A stretch of 64,000 nt of DNA from Pantoea sp. Mb-10 (GTDB taxonomy: Bacteria > Pseudomonadota > Gammaproteobacteria > Enterobacterales > Enterobacteriaceae). Positions 45,737 through 54,473 of this stretch are shown piece by piece (positions within the stretch are counted from its first letter, which is position 1; every line of letters starts with the position of its first letter). The DNA lies in assembly GCF_021272205.1 (NCBI RefSeq), contig NZ_JAJSDX010000007.1, positions 245,650 to 309,649 on the forward strand, in the 5' to 3' direction. The notes beneath the pieces are model-generated. The model did not search any database. It had not been told where the DNA came from and saw nothing but the letters and a program-made list of their open reading frames with translations. The position numbers and the translations under genes were made by a program.

Positions 45737-46903
45737 ATGACGCTGAACAGTGCCGTTTCTCACTCCTCCAAGCTGCCCGATGTCGGCACCACCATCTTTA
45801 GCGTTATCGGCCAGCTCTCCGCGCAGCATCAAGCCATTAACCTGTCGCAGGGCGCGCCCAATTTTCCCTGCGATCCGCAGCTGGTCGACCTGGTGAGCGA
45901 GGCGATGCGCGCGGGCCACAACCAGTACGCATCCATGCTGGGCCTGCCCGCGCTGCGGGAGGCGCTGGCGCACAAGGTGCAGCAGCTTTATGGCCAAGCA
46001 TACGATCCGGCCGGCGAAGTGCTGATCACCGGCAGCGCCAGCCAGGGACTTTACATGGCGATTTCAGCGTTGGTGCATCCCGGCGATGAGGTGATTTTTT
46101 TTGAGCCTGCGTTTGACAGCTATGCGCCGGTGGTGCGCCTGCAAGGTGCCACGCCGATTGGCCTGAAGTTGCAGGTGCCCGACTTCGCCATTAACTGGGA
46201 GGCCCTGCGCGCCGCGATCACGCCGCGCACGCGCATGATCATTATTAATACCCCGCACAATCCCAGCGCGCAGGTGCTGTCCCCGTCCGACCTCGATGCG
46301 CTGGCGCAGCTCACGCGCAATACCGACATCGTGGTGCTGTCGGACGAAGTCTACGAGCACATTCTGTTTGACGGGCGCGCGCACTGCGGCATGGCCACCC
46401 ATCCCGAGCTGGCGGAGCGCAGCGTGATTGTCTCCTCGTTCGGCAAAACCTTTCACGTCACCGGCTGGCGCGTCGGTTATGCGCTGGCGCCCGCTGCGCT
46501 GATGAATGAGATAGTTAAAGTCCATCAATTTATGATGTACGCCGCCGATACGCCAATGCAGGTGGCCTTTGCGCGTTATTTGCAGACGCCAGAACACTAT
46601 TTGCAACTGGCACCGCTCTATCAGGAAAAGCGCGATCGCCTCGCGCATCTGCTGCAAGACGCACCGTTTAAACTGCTGCCGAGCGCGGGATCCTTTTTTA
46701 TGTTGGCCAGCTACGGACATTTCAGTGACGAACCCGACAGTGAAATGGTAAAACGTTTGATCGTTGACTACGGCGTCGCCACGATTCCGCTGTCAGCGTT
46801 TTATATGGACGGCACCGATAACAAATTAATTCGCCTGTCCTTTGCCAAAGACGACGCAACGCTTGAGGCTGGCGCAGCAGCGCTATGCCGGATGAAAGGG
46901 TAA
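45737..46903 (+). CDS. PLP-dependent aminotransferase, methionine aminotransferase (YbdL) type
   Basis: A 388-residue class I aminotransferase. The substrate-facing INLSQGAPNFPCD, cofactor motifs NTPHNPSA and SDEVYEHI, and the PLP lysine in SSFGKTFHVTGWRVGY are intact. It is similar in length and motifs to E. coli YbdL, which prefers methionine, glutamine and aromatic amino acids. GGCGAGG precedes the ATG. The binding-protein gene starts 13 bp after its stop, so amino-acid uptake and transamination appear to be one operon, with a divergent GcvA-like regulator. Confidence 0.9.
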   Translation: MTLNSAVSHSSKLPDVGTTIFSVIGQLSAQHQAINLSQGAPNFPCDPQLVDLVSEAMRAGHNQYASMLGLPALREALAHKVQQLYGQAYDPAGEVLITGSASQGLYMAISALVHPGDEVIFFEPAFDSYAPVVRLQGATPIGLKLQVPDFAINWEALRAAITPRTRMIIINTPHNPSAQVLSPSDLDALAQLTRNTDIVVLSDEVYEHILFDGRAHCGMATHPELAERSVIVSSFGKTFHVTGWRVGYALAPAALMNEIVKVHQFMMYAADTPMQVAFARYLQTPEHYLQLAPLYQEKRDRLAHLLQDAPFKLLPSAGSFFMLASYGHFSDEPDSEMVKRLIVDYGVATIPLSAFYMDGTDNKLIRLSFAKDDATLEAGAAALCRMKG

Positions 46904-46916
46904 TAAGGGGAAAAGA

Positions 46917-47693
46917 ATGAAAAAACGCACCGCACTGTTTATTGCGCTGGGCATGTTGACCTCCGCACACGCGCTGGCCGACACGCTGCGCTACGGGTTG
47001 GAATCGCAATATCCGCCGTTTGAGAGCCGTAACGCCAAGGGTGAGCTGGAAGGCTTCGATATCGACCTCGGTAAGGCGATTTGTCAGGCCGGAAAGTTTG
47101 ACTGCAAATGGGTTGAGAGCAGTTTTGATGCGCTGATCCCGGCGCTGCAGGCGAAGAAATTCGACGCCATCAACTCGGCGATGAACATCACCGAAGCGCG
47201 CGCCAAAAGCATTGATTTCACGCAGCCGATTTACCGCATTCCCAGCATGCTGATCGCCAAACAGGGCGAAAAGCTGCTGCCGACCGCAGAGGCGCTGAAA
47301 GGGAAAAACATCGGCGTTTTACAGGGCTCGATCCAGGAAACCTACGCCAAGCAACACTGGGAAACGCAGGGCGTGACCGTGACGTCTTATCAGGATCAGA
47401 ATCAGGTGTATAACGACATGGTCGCGGGTCGTCTCGATGGCACGCTGGTCATGTCGGCCGCCGGTCAGTCCGGTTTCCTGGACAAGCCGCAAGGCAAAGG
47501 CTTCGCGTTTGCGGGTAAACCGGTGGAAGACGATACCATTCTCGGCACCGGCATCGGTTTCGGCCTGCGTAAAGGGGACAGCGCCCTGAAAGCCAAGTTG
47601 GATGCGGCCATCGCCAAGGTGCAGCAGGATGGCACCATCACCAAACTGGCCGCGCGCTACTTCCCGGGCATTGACGTGTCCGCCAGCAAATAA
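46917..47693 (+). CDS. ABC transporter substrate-binding protein, family 3 (amino acid)
   Basis: A 258-residue periplasmic protein with a signal peptide (cleavage near AHALA-D). Family 3 signature GFDIDLGKAICQ is present, with ligand-site segments SAMNITEARAKSIDFTQPIY and VLQGSIQETYAK. It resembles the Lys/Arg/Orn and His binders ArgT/HisJ; the amino acid is not certain. GGGGAAAAG precedes the ATG. No permease or ATPase genes follow; a terminator comes directly after, so it must use a transporter encoded elsewhere. Confidence 0.9.
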   Translation: MKKRTALFIALGMLTSAHALADTLRYGLESQYPPFESRNAKGELEGFDIDLGKAICQAGKFDCKWVESSFDALIPALQAKKFDAINSAMNITEARAKSIDFTQPIYRIPSMLIAKQGEKLLPTAEALKGKNIGVLQGSIQETYAKQHWETQGVTVTSYQDQNQVYNDMVAGRLDGTLVMSAAGQSGFLDKPQGKGFAFAGKPVEDDTILGTGIGFGLRKGDSALKAKLDAAIAKVQQDGTITKLAARYFPGIDVSASK

Positions 47694-47726
47694 AAAAACA
47701 GCGGCCGTTATTGGCCGCTTTTTTTT
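47692..47726. terminator. terminator between the binding-protein gene and pepT
   Basis: GCGGCC (47701-47706) and GGCCGC (47713-47718), then eight T. An A-tract at 47692-47698 makes it usable from the pepT side as well. Confidence 0.9.
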
Positions 47727-47739
47727 GCGCCCGCACCGC

Positions 47740-48978
47740 TTAATCGCGCGCGGATCTGGCCGCCAGATAGCACAGCGCTTCCGCCACCTGATACGACTTC
47801 ACGAACGACGGGACCGGAAGAAATTCAAAGCGCGAATGGAAGTTGTGCGCGCCGGTAAAAAAGTTCGGCGTCAGCACGCCTTTCGCCGACAGCGCCGCGC
47901 CATCCGTGCCGCCGCGCATCGGAATCACCTTTGGCGTCACGCCAACCTGCGCCATGGCGCTAAAAATCAGATCGATCGCGCGCCGATCGTCGCCGATTGC
48001 GTTACTGATATTGCTGTAGACATCGGTAATCTTAATGGACACCTTACCGGTAGGATACTGCGCCGCCACCGCCTCTGCAGCCGCATGGAGCTGCGCTTTT
48101 TTCGCTTCATACTGGGCGAGATCAAAATCCCGCACCGAGGCTTTCAGCACCGCCTGGCTGGCATTGGCCTGCATATCGTTGAACCAGATATAGCCTTCGC
48201 GTCCTTCGGTGTGCTCCGGCGTTTGCAGACGATCGAAACGGGCAATAAAATCGTGCGCCATCAGCAGTGGATTGACCAAAACCCCTTTACCCGACATCGG
48301 GTGCGCAGGCACGCCGGTAAACAGGATTTCAGCGCTGGCGCCGTTGAAATTCTCGTACACCACTTCGCCTAATTCACAGCAGTCGATAGTCCAGGCAAAA
48401 TCCACGTTAAAGCGCGTGTCAAGATCCAGCGCTTTCGCCCCGCGCAGGCCGATCTCTTCATCCGGCACAAAGGCCACCAGAATATCGCCGTGCTCACCGC
48501 GCAGATTTTCCAGCAGCGTCATGACCACCGTTACCGCCGCTTTGTTATCCGCACCCAGCACGCTGGTGCCGTCGCTGAACACAATCTCTTGTCCAACGTA
48601 AGGCAGGATTTCCGGGTGTTCCGCCACGCGCAGCCAAATGTCGTGTTGCGCGTTGAGGCACAGATCGTCACCGGTAAAGGTCAAGGTCTGCGGATGAATG
48701 TCCGGCGACAGGCCGACGTCCACGGTATCGATGTGGGTGATAAAACCGATGCGCGGCGCCTGCGGACAGTTACCGCGCTTCACCGCCGTGACGGTGGCGC
48801 TTTCGTCAATGACGATCTCGTCCAGGCCCAGTGTACGTAGCTCCTGCGCCAGCATCTGCGCCATAGCATGTTGGGAAGGGGTACTGGGCAAGGTGCTGGA
48901 TTTGGCGTCGCTTTGGCTGGAAACCGCAAGGTAACGATAAAAACGCTGGGTAAGCTGACGGGCTAACGGGTCTGTCAT
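47740..48978 (-). CDS. pepT: peptidase T (tripeptide aminopeptidase)
   Basis: M20-family dizinc aminopeptidase, 412 residues (E. coli 408), that removes N-terminal residues from tripeptides in the cytoplasm. Metal and catalytic motifs are THIDTVD, GADNKAA, PDEEIG, IDCCELGEVVYENF and the late GTDGA. A GTG immediately before the ATG is also in frame, and AGGAA fits the ATG at 48978. In E. coli pepT is FNR-induced; no convincing FNR box was found in the 110 bp shared with the divergent binding-protein gene. Confidence 0.95.
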   Translation of the reverse strand: MTDPLARQLTQRFYRYLAVSSQSDAKSSTLPSTPSQHAMAQMLAQELRTLGLDEIVIDESATVTAVKRGNCPQAPRIGFITHIDTVDVGLSPDIHPQTLTFTGDDLCLNAQHDIWLRVAEHPEILPYVGQEIVFSDGTSVLGADNKAAVTVVMTLLENLRGEHGDILVAFVPDEEIGLRGAKALDLDTRFNVDFAWTIDCCELGEVVYENFNGASAEILFTGVPAHPMSGKGVLVNPLLMAHDFIARFDRLQTPEHTEGREGYIWFNDMQANASQAVLKASVRDFDLAQYEAKKAQLHAAAEAVAAQYPTGKVSIKITDVYSNISNAIGDDRRAIDLIFSAMAQVGVTPKVIPMRGGTDGAALSAKGVLTPNFFTGAHNFHSRFEFLPVPSFVKSYQVAEALCYLAARSARD

Positions 48979-49091
48979 CACAATTCCTTATTAAGGTTGC
49001 GGCTGGCGCATGATACGTGGCGAATAATTCGTGTTATTAATCATTAGATACTGAGAGTGGGGTAAGTAAGTCAATAAAAACGAGGAAAATG

Positions 49092-50687
49092 ATGAAAAGC
49101 AGCATGACAACATTTGCGTTAACCGCACTGGGGCTGGCGCTGGCAGGCAGCGTCTCGGCAAAAACGCTGGTGTATTGCTCGGAAGGATCGCCGGAAAACT
49201 TTAATCCGCAGCTTTACACGTCCGGCACCAGCGTGGACGCCAGCGCCGTGCCGGTATTCAATCGTCTGGTGGATTTCAAACCCGGTACCACCGAGCTGGA
49301 GCCCAGCCTCGCCGAACGCTGGACGATCAGTCCGGATGGCAAGGTGTACACTTTTTACCTGCGTAAAGGGGTAAAATTTCAGCATAACAAGCTGTTCACG
49401 CCCACGCGCGATTTCAACGCGGACGACGTGATTTTCTCCTTCATGCGCCAGATGGATGCCAAAAATCCCTACCACAACGTCTCCGGGGGTAATTACAGCA
49501 ATTTCGAAAGTCTGGAACTGAGTAAGCTGATTACGCACATTGAGAAAGTTGACGATCACACGGTGCGTTTTACGCTGGCCCATCCTGAAGCGCCGTTCCT
49601 TGCGGATCTTGCCTGGTATTTTGCCTCGATTCATTCAGCCGAGTACGCCGATAAGATGCTCAAAGCCGGTACGCCAGAGAAGGTGGATATGGTGCCCATC
49701 GGCACCGGCCCGTTTGAGCTGGTGCAATACCAAAAAGATTCACGCATTCTCTACAAAGCCTTCCCTGACTACTGGCAGGGCAAAGCAAAACTGGACCGGC
49801 TGATTTTCTCGATTACGCCGGATGCGTCGGTGCGCTATGCCAAGCTAGAAAAGAACGAGTGTCAGGTAATGCCGTTCCCCAACCCCGCCGACCTGGATCG
49901 CATGCGCAAAAACCCCGATATCACGCTGGCACAAAAATCGGGCCTGAATACCGGCTTCCTGGCGTTTAACACCACCAAACCGCCGCTGGATAACGTGAAA
50001 GTGCGTCAGGCCTTGGCGCTCGCCATCAACAAAGCGGCGATTGTGGATGCCATCTTCAAAGGTACTGGCACGGTGGCGAAAAATATTCTGCCGCCGGACG
50101 TCTGGAGTGCGGACAACGGGTTAACCGATTACGCCTACGATCCGCAGAAAGCGCAGGCGCTGTTGAACGAGGCGGGCATCAAACCCGGTACCGAGATTGC
50201 CCTCTGGGCGATGCCGGTGCAGCGCCCCTATAACCCTAACGCGCGCCGCATGGCGGAGATGATTCAGGCCGACTGGGCCAAGGTGGGCATTAAAGCCAAC
50301 ATCGTCAGCTACGAGTGGGGGGAATATCTCAAACGCGTGAAAGCGGGCGAGCATCAGGCCGCGCTGATGGGCTGGACCACCGCCACCGGCGATCCGGACA
50401 ACTTCTTTGGCCCGCTCTACAGCTGTACCTCGGCCAACGGCGGCTCAAACTCCTCCAAGTGGTGCTACGCGCCGTTTGAAAAGATCATCACTGACGCGCG
50501 CGCCGAACAGGATCACGACAAGCGCATTGCGCTCTACCGTGAAGCGCAGCAGATCATGCACGACCAAATGCCGGCGGTGATGATCGCACACTCGACGATT
50601 TTCGAACCGGTGCGTAAATCGGTGGTCAATTATCAGGTTGACCCGTTCGGCAAGCACATCTTCTATCCGGTGGATATCAAGGAGTAA
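49092..50687 (+). CDS. DppA-like dipeptide-binding periplasmic protein
   Basis: A 531-residue family 5 binding protein with a signal peptide (cleavage near VSA-K), strongly similar in motifs to E. coli DppA. These include TLVYCSEGSPENFNPQL, GTGPFELVQYQKDSRI, ITPDASVRYAKLEKNECQVM and WAMPVQRPYNPNARRMAEM. It should bind dipeptides. It is an orphan without dppBCDF. GAGG at 49082 suits the second ATG (49092) better than the first (49089). It is beside pepT and an M20 peptidase, and its 3' end overlaps the next LysR gene by 11 bp. Confidence 0.92.
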   Translation: MKSSMTTFALTALGLALAGSVSAKTLVYCSEGSPENFNPQLYTSGTSVDASAVPVFNRLVDFKPGTTELEPSLAERWTISPDGKVYTFYLRKGVKFQHNKLFTPTRDFNADDVIFSFMRQMDAKNPYHNVSGGNYSNFESLELSKLITHIEKVDDHTVRFTLAHPEAPFLADLAWYFASIHSAEYADKMLKAGTPEKVDMVPIGTGPFELVQYQKDSRILYKAFPDYWQGKAKLDRLIFSITPDASVRYAKLEKNECQVMPFPNPADLDRMRKNPDITLAQKSGLNTGFLAFNTTKPPLDNVKVRQALALAINKAAIVDAIFKGTGTVAKNILPPDVWSADNGLTDYAYDPQKAQALLNEAGIKPGTEIALWAMPVQRPYNPNARRMAEMIQADWAKVGIKANIVSYEWGEYLKRVKAGEHQAALMGWTTATGDPDNFFGPLYSCTSANGGSNSSKWCYAPFEKIITDARAEQDHDKRIALYREAQQIMHDQMPAVMIAHSTIFEPVRKSVVNYQVDPFGKHIFYPVDIKE

Positions 50688-51591
50688 CCCCGCGGGCCAG
50701 CGCATCAAGCTGCGCGTCGAGGAAGTGCAAAAACAGCTGCAGGGCGGCGCTGGGTGGCCGCCCTGATGGCGTCTGCAGCTGCAACTGACGCTGATTAAGC
50801 TGATCGACCGCCACGGCGCGCAGCACCAGGCCGTGCGTCTCCACCTCGTGCATCACGGTAAAGGCGCTGCAGATAGTCACCGCCAGCGGCGTGCGCAGCA
50901 GAAAATGAAACAGCGTCGAGAAATTATCACAGGTCATGACCGGTTCAATCAGCTGGCCGCGCATGTGGCAGGCCAACTCAAACAGCTGGCGTACCGTGGT
51001 GTTCTGCTGAGGCAGCGCCAGCGGATAGTGGCCCAATGCCGCGAAATCAATCTGCGGCACTGGCGCTAAAGGATGCTGTTGATGCATCACCAGCCGCACA
51101 GGCGCGGGCCATGATGCCTGGACTTCTACGCCGCGTTCAGCATGCAGGCTGAACTGCAGCGCCACATCACACTCTCCACTGCGCAACAGCGCTGCCACCC
51201 CTTGCGGGCTGGCAACCTTCACGTCAAACAGGACGCCCGGATGTGCGTCGCGAAACGCCGCGATCAGGCGCGGCAACAGACTAAACGCCAGACCGTCCGT
51301 ACAGGCCATGCGGATCAGCGTGCGGCGCACGGCCTTTAACCCTTTGATTTCCGCCAGCGCATACTCCATATCCAGCAAATTTTTGCGCACGTGTTGAGCA
51401 AAAATCTCCCCCGCCTCGGTGAGCACCATGCCGCGCGCCTGGCGTGCAAACAGCGGCACGCCAATCTGCTGCTCCAGCCGCTTAATCTGTCGACTGATGG
51501 CCGACACGGCGACAAACAGGGTGTCGCTGGCGGCGCTCAGCGATCCGGCCTCGACGACGGCAAGAAAATAGCGCACTTCAGTACTGATCAT
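50677..51591 (-). CDS. LysR-type regulator, likely of the adjacent peptidase/transporter genes
   Basis: A 304-residue LTTR with HTH (EVRYFLAVVEAGSLSAASD, VSAISRQIKRLEQQIGVPLF) and an effector domain of the Nac/Cbl-like type. It is divergent from the M20 peptidase gene at 51717, with 125 bp of shared upstream DNA. This suggests control of the M20-MHS transporter pair. Its 3' end overlaps the DppA-like gene by 11 bp. Confidence 0.88.
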   Translation of the reverse strand: MISTEVRYFLAVVEAGSLSAASDTLFVAVSAISRQIKRLEQQIGVPLFARQARGMVLTEAGEIFAQHVRKNLLDMEYALAEIKGLKAVRRTLIRMACTDGLAFSLLPRLIAAFRDAHPGVLFDVKVASPQGVAALLRSGECDVALQFSLHAERGVEVQASWPAPVRLVMHQQHPLAPVPQIDFAALGHYPLALPQQNTTVRQLFELACHMRGQLIEPVMTCDNFSTLFHFLLRTPLAVTICSAFTVMHEVETHGLVLRAVAVDQLNQRQLQLQTPSGRPPSAALQLFLHFLDAQLDALARGVTP

Positions 51592-51702
51592 GCCGATGCC
51601 TCTTCATGGTGCATGCCTCGTTAGCGGGCAGCCTGTCTTTGCCTTAAAAGCAAATCTTACTCGATAAATTAATCATTGTGGCAAAGCAAGGAGTGCGAAA
51701 AG

Positions 51703-51720
51703 ATGGCTGAACGAAAATGA
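51703..51720 (+). CDS. five-codon ORF coupled to the M20 peptidase start
   Basis: ATG-GCT-GAA-CGA-AAA-TGA (MAERK) sits behind a strong AAGGAG (51688-51693, nine-base spacing). Its TGA overlaps the peptidase ATG as ATGA. The peptidase start itself has no ribosome site, so ribosomes may load at this ORF and reinitiate. Confidence 0.5.
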   Translation: MAERK

Positions 51721-53162
51721 CGATAAAAAGACACGCAAACATGACAGCAGAACAGGCGGTAAAACAGGCGCTGGCGTACTTCGATAGCGGGGCGTTTCAA
51801 CAGCAGCTGGCGCGGCGGGTGGCGCAGCCAACCGAAAGTCAACGGCCGGATCGCGATGAAGCCCTGTCGCACTATCTTCACCATGACATTGGCCCGCAGC
51901 TAAGCGCGCTGGGCTTTACGCTTCACAGCCTGCCGAACGCTGAGCAGCCCAACCGGCCCTTTATGGTGGCGGTGCGCATGGAAGATCCGGCGCTGCCGAC
52001 GCTGTTGAGCTACGGCCACGGCGACGTGGTCTTCGGCGATGATGAAAACTGGCGGCAGGGCTTAACCCCTTGGCAGCTCACGGAAGAGGGCGATCGCTGG
52101 TACGCGCGCGGCAGCGCCGACAATAAAGGCCAACACAGCATAAACCTGACGGCGCTTGAGCAGGTGTTCGCCGCACGCGGCGGGCGGCTGGGCTTTAACT
52201 GCAAAATCTTGTTTGAAATGGGCGAGGAGATCAGCTCGCCGGGCCTGGCGCAGCTGTGCCAGCAGCATCAGGATTTGTTGCGTGCCGATCTGTTCATCGC
52301 CTCAGACGGTCCGCGCGTCAACGCCGTACGCCCCACGCTGTTTCTTGGCTCGCGCGGCGCGGCGAACTTCCGCCTCACGGTCAACGCGCGCGACAACGCC
52401 TATCACTCAGGTAACTGGGGCGGATTGCTGACGAACCCCGGCACGCAGCTGGCGCACGCCATTGCCGCGCTGGTTGACGCCAACGGCGTGCTGCAAGTCG
52501 CCGCGCTCAAGCCCGACTCGCTTACCCCGGCGGTGCGCGCCATTCTGCGCGATATCGACGTGGGCGGAATGCCCGGCGATCCGCAAATCGCGGTGAACTG
52601 GGGCGAACCGGGCCTTACTCCCGCCGAGCGCCTTTATGGCTGGAATACGTTGGAGGTGCTGGCGTACACCACCGGTAACCCGGCGCGGCCAATGAACGCC
52701 ATACCCGGTGAGGCCACGGCGGTGTGCCAACTGCGATTTGTGGTGGGCACCGACTGGGAACATCTGGTTGAGCACGTGCACGAACATCTGGCGCAGCGTG
52801 GTTTGGGGCACGTGGAGGTGACGTTTATGCGCGGATCGCCCGCCACACGCCTCGATCCCACCGATCCGCTGGTGGCGTGGGTGCTGGAGAGCATGCAGGT
52901 CGCCAGCGGCAAAAAGCCGGCGCTTTTGCCTAACCTGGGCGGATCGCTGCCCAATGAGGTGTTTGCCGAGATCCTCGGCCTGCCCACGCTGTGGATACCG
53001 CACTCGTATCCCGCCTGCGGTCAACACGGCGTCAATGAGCACATGCTGAAATCCATTGCGCGCGAAGGACTGCATATCATGACGCAGCTGCTGTGGGAGC
53101 TGGGAGAGAAAGGCCCGGAGCTGATCGTGCGTCACCGCGCCCATGTTGGAGAGCAACCATGA
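51717..53162 (+). CDS. M20 family metallopeptidase
   Basis: A 481-residue dizinc peptidase/deacylase. It has metal motif SYGHGDVV with RGSADNKGQH, catalytic Glu pair in EMGEEISSPG, SDGPR, and the dimerisation domain including ARDNAYHSGNWGG. It resembles PgpA/carnosinase-like and ArgE/DapE relatives, so substrate may be a dipeptide or N-acyl amino acid. No ribosome site directly precedes ATG 51717; expression may depend on the overlapping MAERK ORF. An internal ATG at 51741 also lacks one. The stop overlaps the MHS transporter start (ATGA). Confidence 0.88.
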   Translation: MTIKRHANMTAEQAVKQALAYFDSGAFQQQLARRVAQPTESQRPDRDEALSHYLHHDIGPQLSALGFTLHSLPNAEQPNRPFMVAVRMEDPALPTLLSYGHGDVVFGDDENWRQGLTPWQLTEEGDRWYARGSADNKGQHSINLTALEQVFAARGGRLGFNCKILFEMGEEISSPGLAQLCQQHQDLLRADLFIASDGPRVNAVRPTLFLGSRGAANFRLTVNARDNAYHSGNWGGLLTNPGTQLAHAIAALVDANGVLQVAALKPDSLTPAVRAILRDIDVGGMPGDPQIAVNWGEPGLTPAERLYGWNTLEVLAYTTGNPARPMNAIPGEATAVCQLRFVVGTDWEHLVEHVHEHLAQRGLGHVEVTFMRGSPATRLDPTDPLVAWVLESMQVASGKKPALLPNLGGSLPNEVFAEILGLPTLWIPHSYPACGQHGVNEHMLKSIAREGLHIMTQLLWELGEKGPELIVRHRAHVGEQP

Positions 53163-54433
53163 GCCATCTTCACGCCGCCGCGCCGCTGAATCCCGGTAAG
53201 CCGCACCTGCATAAAACCCTGTTCGCCACCTGCATCGGTAACGCGCTTGAGTGGTTTGATATCGCGGTGTACGGCTTCTTTGCCCGCTATATCGCCCATG
53301 CGTTTTTCCCCACCAGCGATGCGTCAGTGTCGCTGCTGCTGACCTTTGGCAGCTTTGGCGTCTCGTTTCTCATTCGACCGCTCGGCGCGATTGTACTGGG
53401 CAACTACGCCGACCGGCACGGTCGCAAAAAAGCGCTGCTGCTCTCGATTATTCTCATGATGCTGGGCGGCGCGGTGATCACTTTTATGCCGACGTACGCC
53501 ACGCTAGGCCTGGCGGCGCCGCTGCTGATTCTGCTGGCGCGACTGGTGCAGGGATTTTCAGCGGGCGGCGAATTTGGCAGCTCCACGGCGTTTTTGGTGG
53601 AGCATTTCCCAGAGCGAAAAGCGTTTATCGCCAGCTGGCAGTTTGCCACCCAGGGTGCCAGCACCTTACTGGCTTCCGCGTTTGGTCTGGGCTTAACGCA
53701 GCTGTTGAGTGAAAGCGAGATCCAGGCGTGGGGCTGGCGCATTCCCTTTGCCTTTGGCCTGTTGATTGGACCGCTGGGGATCTACATTCGCCGGCACGTG
53801 CACGAGTCAGCCAGCTTTGTCGCCCAGACGCCGGATGCCGCGCCGCTTAAGCGCCTGCTGGGCCGCCAAAAATCGCTTATCACCCTGGCGATTGGCCTGA
53901 TGGTCATCTCCACGGCGGTGAACTACATGCTCAACTATGTGCCGACGTACGCCACGCAGAATCTGCACCTCTCCGGATCGGTGGCCTTTAGCGCCACGCT
54001 GCTGGCGGGGGTGATTTTAACCGTGGTGACGCCGCTCATGGGCTGGTGGGCCGAGCGCATCGGCCGGGTGCCGCTGATGTGGGGATCGCTGCTGCTGCTG
54101 ATTGTCACCATCTATCCGGCTTTTTACGCCGTGGTGGAAAACCCCACGCCCGTGACCTTGATGCTGCTGGTAGGATGGATGGCGCTACTGAAATCGATTT
54201 ACTTCTCTACCGTGCCGTCGGTGATGGCAGATCTGTTTCCGATTGGCACGCGCGCCAGCGGCATGGCCATCAGCTACAACGTTGCGGTGACGGTATTTGG
54301 TGGCTTCGCGCCACTGATTTGTACGCTGCTGATCGACTGGACCGGCACGCGTCTGGCGCCGGGCTATTATCTGATGGCAATGTCGCTATTCAGCGGTGTG
54401 GCGCTGTTGTACAGCCAGCGGCGGCTGCGCTGA
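53159..54433 (+). CDS. MFS transporter, metabolite:H+ symporter (MHS) type
   Basis: A 424-residue 12-helix transporter of the ProP/CitA/KgtP group. It shows IGNALEWFDIAVYGFFA in helix 1, GNYADRHGRKKAL between helices 2 and 3, and QGFSAGGEFGSS in helix 5, all MHS hallmarks. It could import a carboxylate, betaine or an amino-acid derivative. The start overlaps the M20 stop by 4 bp, so it probably supplies or exports the substrate or product of that peptidase. Confidence 0.88.
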   Translation: MSHLHAAAPLNPGKPHLHKTLFATCIGNALEWFDIAVYGFFARYIAHAFFPTSDASVSLLLTFGSFGVSFLIRPLGAIVLGNYADRHGRKKALLLSIILMMLGGAVITFMPTYATLGLAAPLLILLARLVQGFSAGGEFGSSTAFLVEHFPERKAFIASWQFATQGASTLLASAFGLGLTQLLSESEIQAWGWRIPFAFGLLIGPLGIYIRRHVHESASFVAQTPDAAPLKRLLGRQKSLITLAIGLMVISTAVNYMLNYVPTYATQNLHLSGSVAFSATLLAGVILTVVTPLMGWWAERIGRVPLMWGSLLLLIVTIYPAFYAVVENPTPVTLMLLVGWMALLKSIYFSTVPSVMADLFPIGTRASGMAISYNVAVTVFGGFAPLICTLLIDWTGTRLAPGYYLMAMSLFSGVALLYSQRRLR

Positions 54434-54440
54434 GCACGCG

Positions 54441-54465
54441 CGGCAGTCGCGTTTTGCGACTGCCG
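54441..54465. terminator. hairpin between the MHS transporter gene and aldA
   Basis: CGGCAGTCGC (54441-54450), loop GTTTT, GCGACTGCCG (54456-54465), between convergent genes. It is a perfect stem without a T-tract. Confidence 0.5.
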
Positions 54466-54473
54466 CCGTTCGG

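Noticed and set aside
52407..53156. 249-residue minus-strand frame over the M20 peptidase
   Set aside because: Shadow frame with low-complexity Arg/His-rich translation.
47740..54433. A genomic island acquired by transfer
   Set aside because: No integrase, tRNA, flanking repeats or visibly different composition; the genes look like ordinary enteric families.
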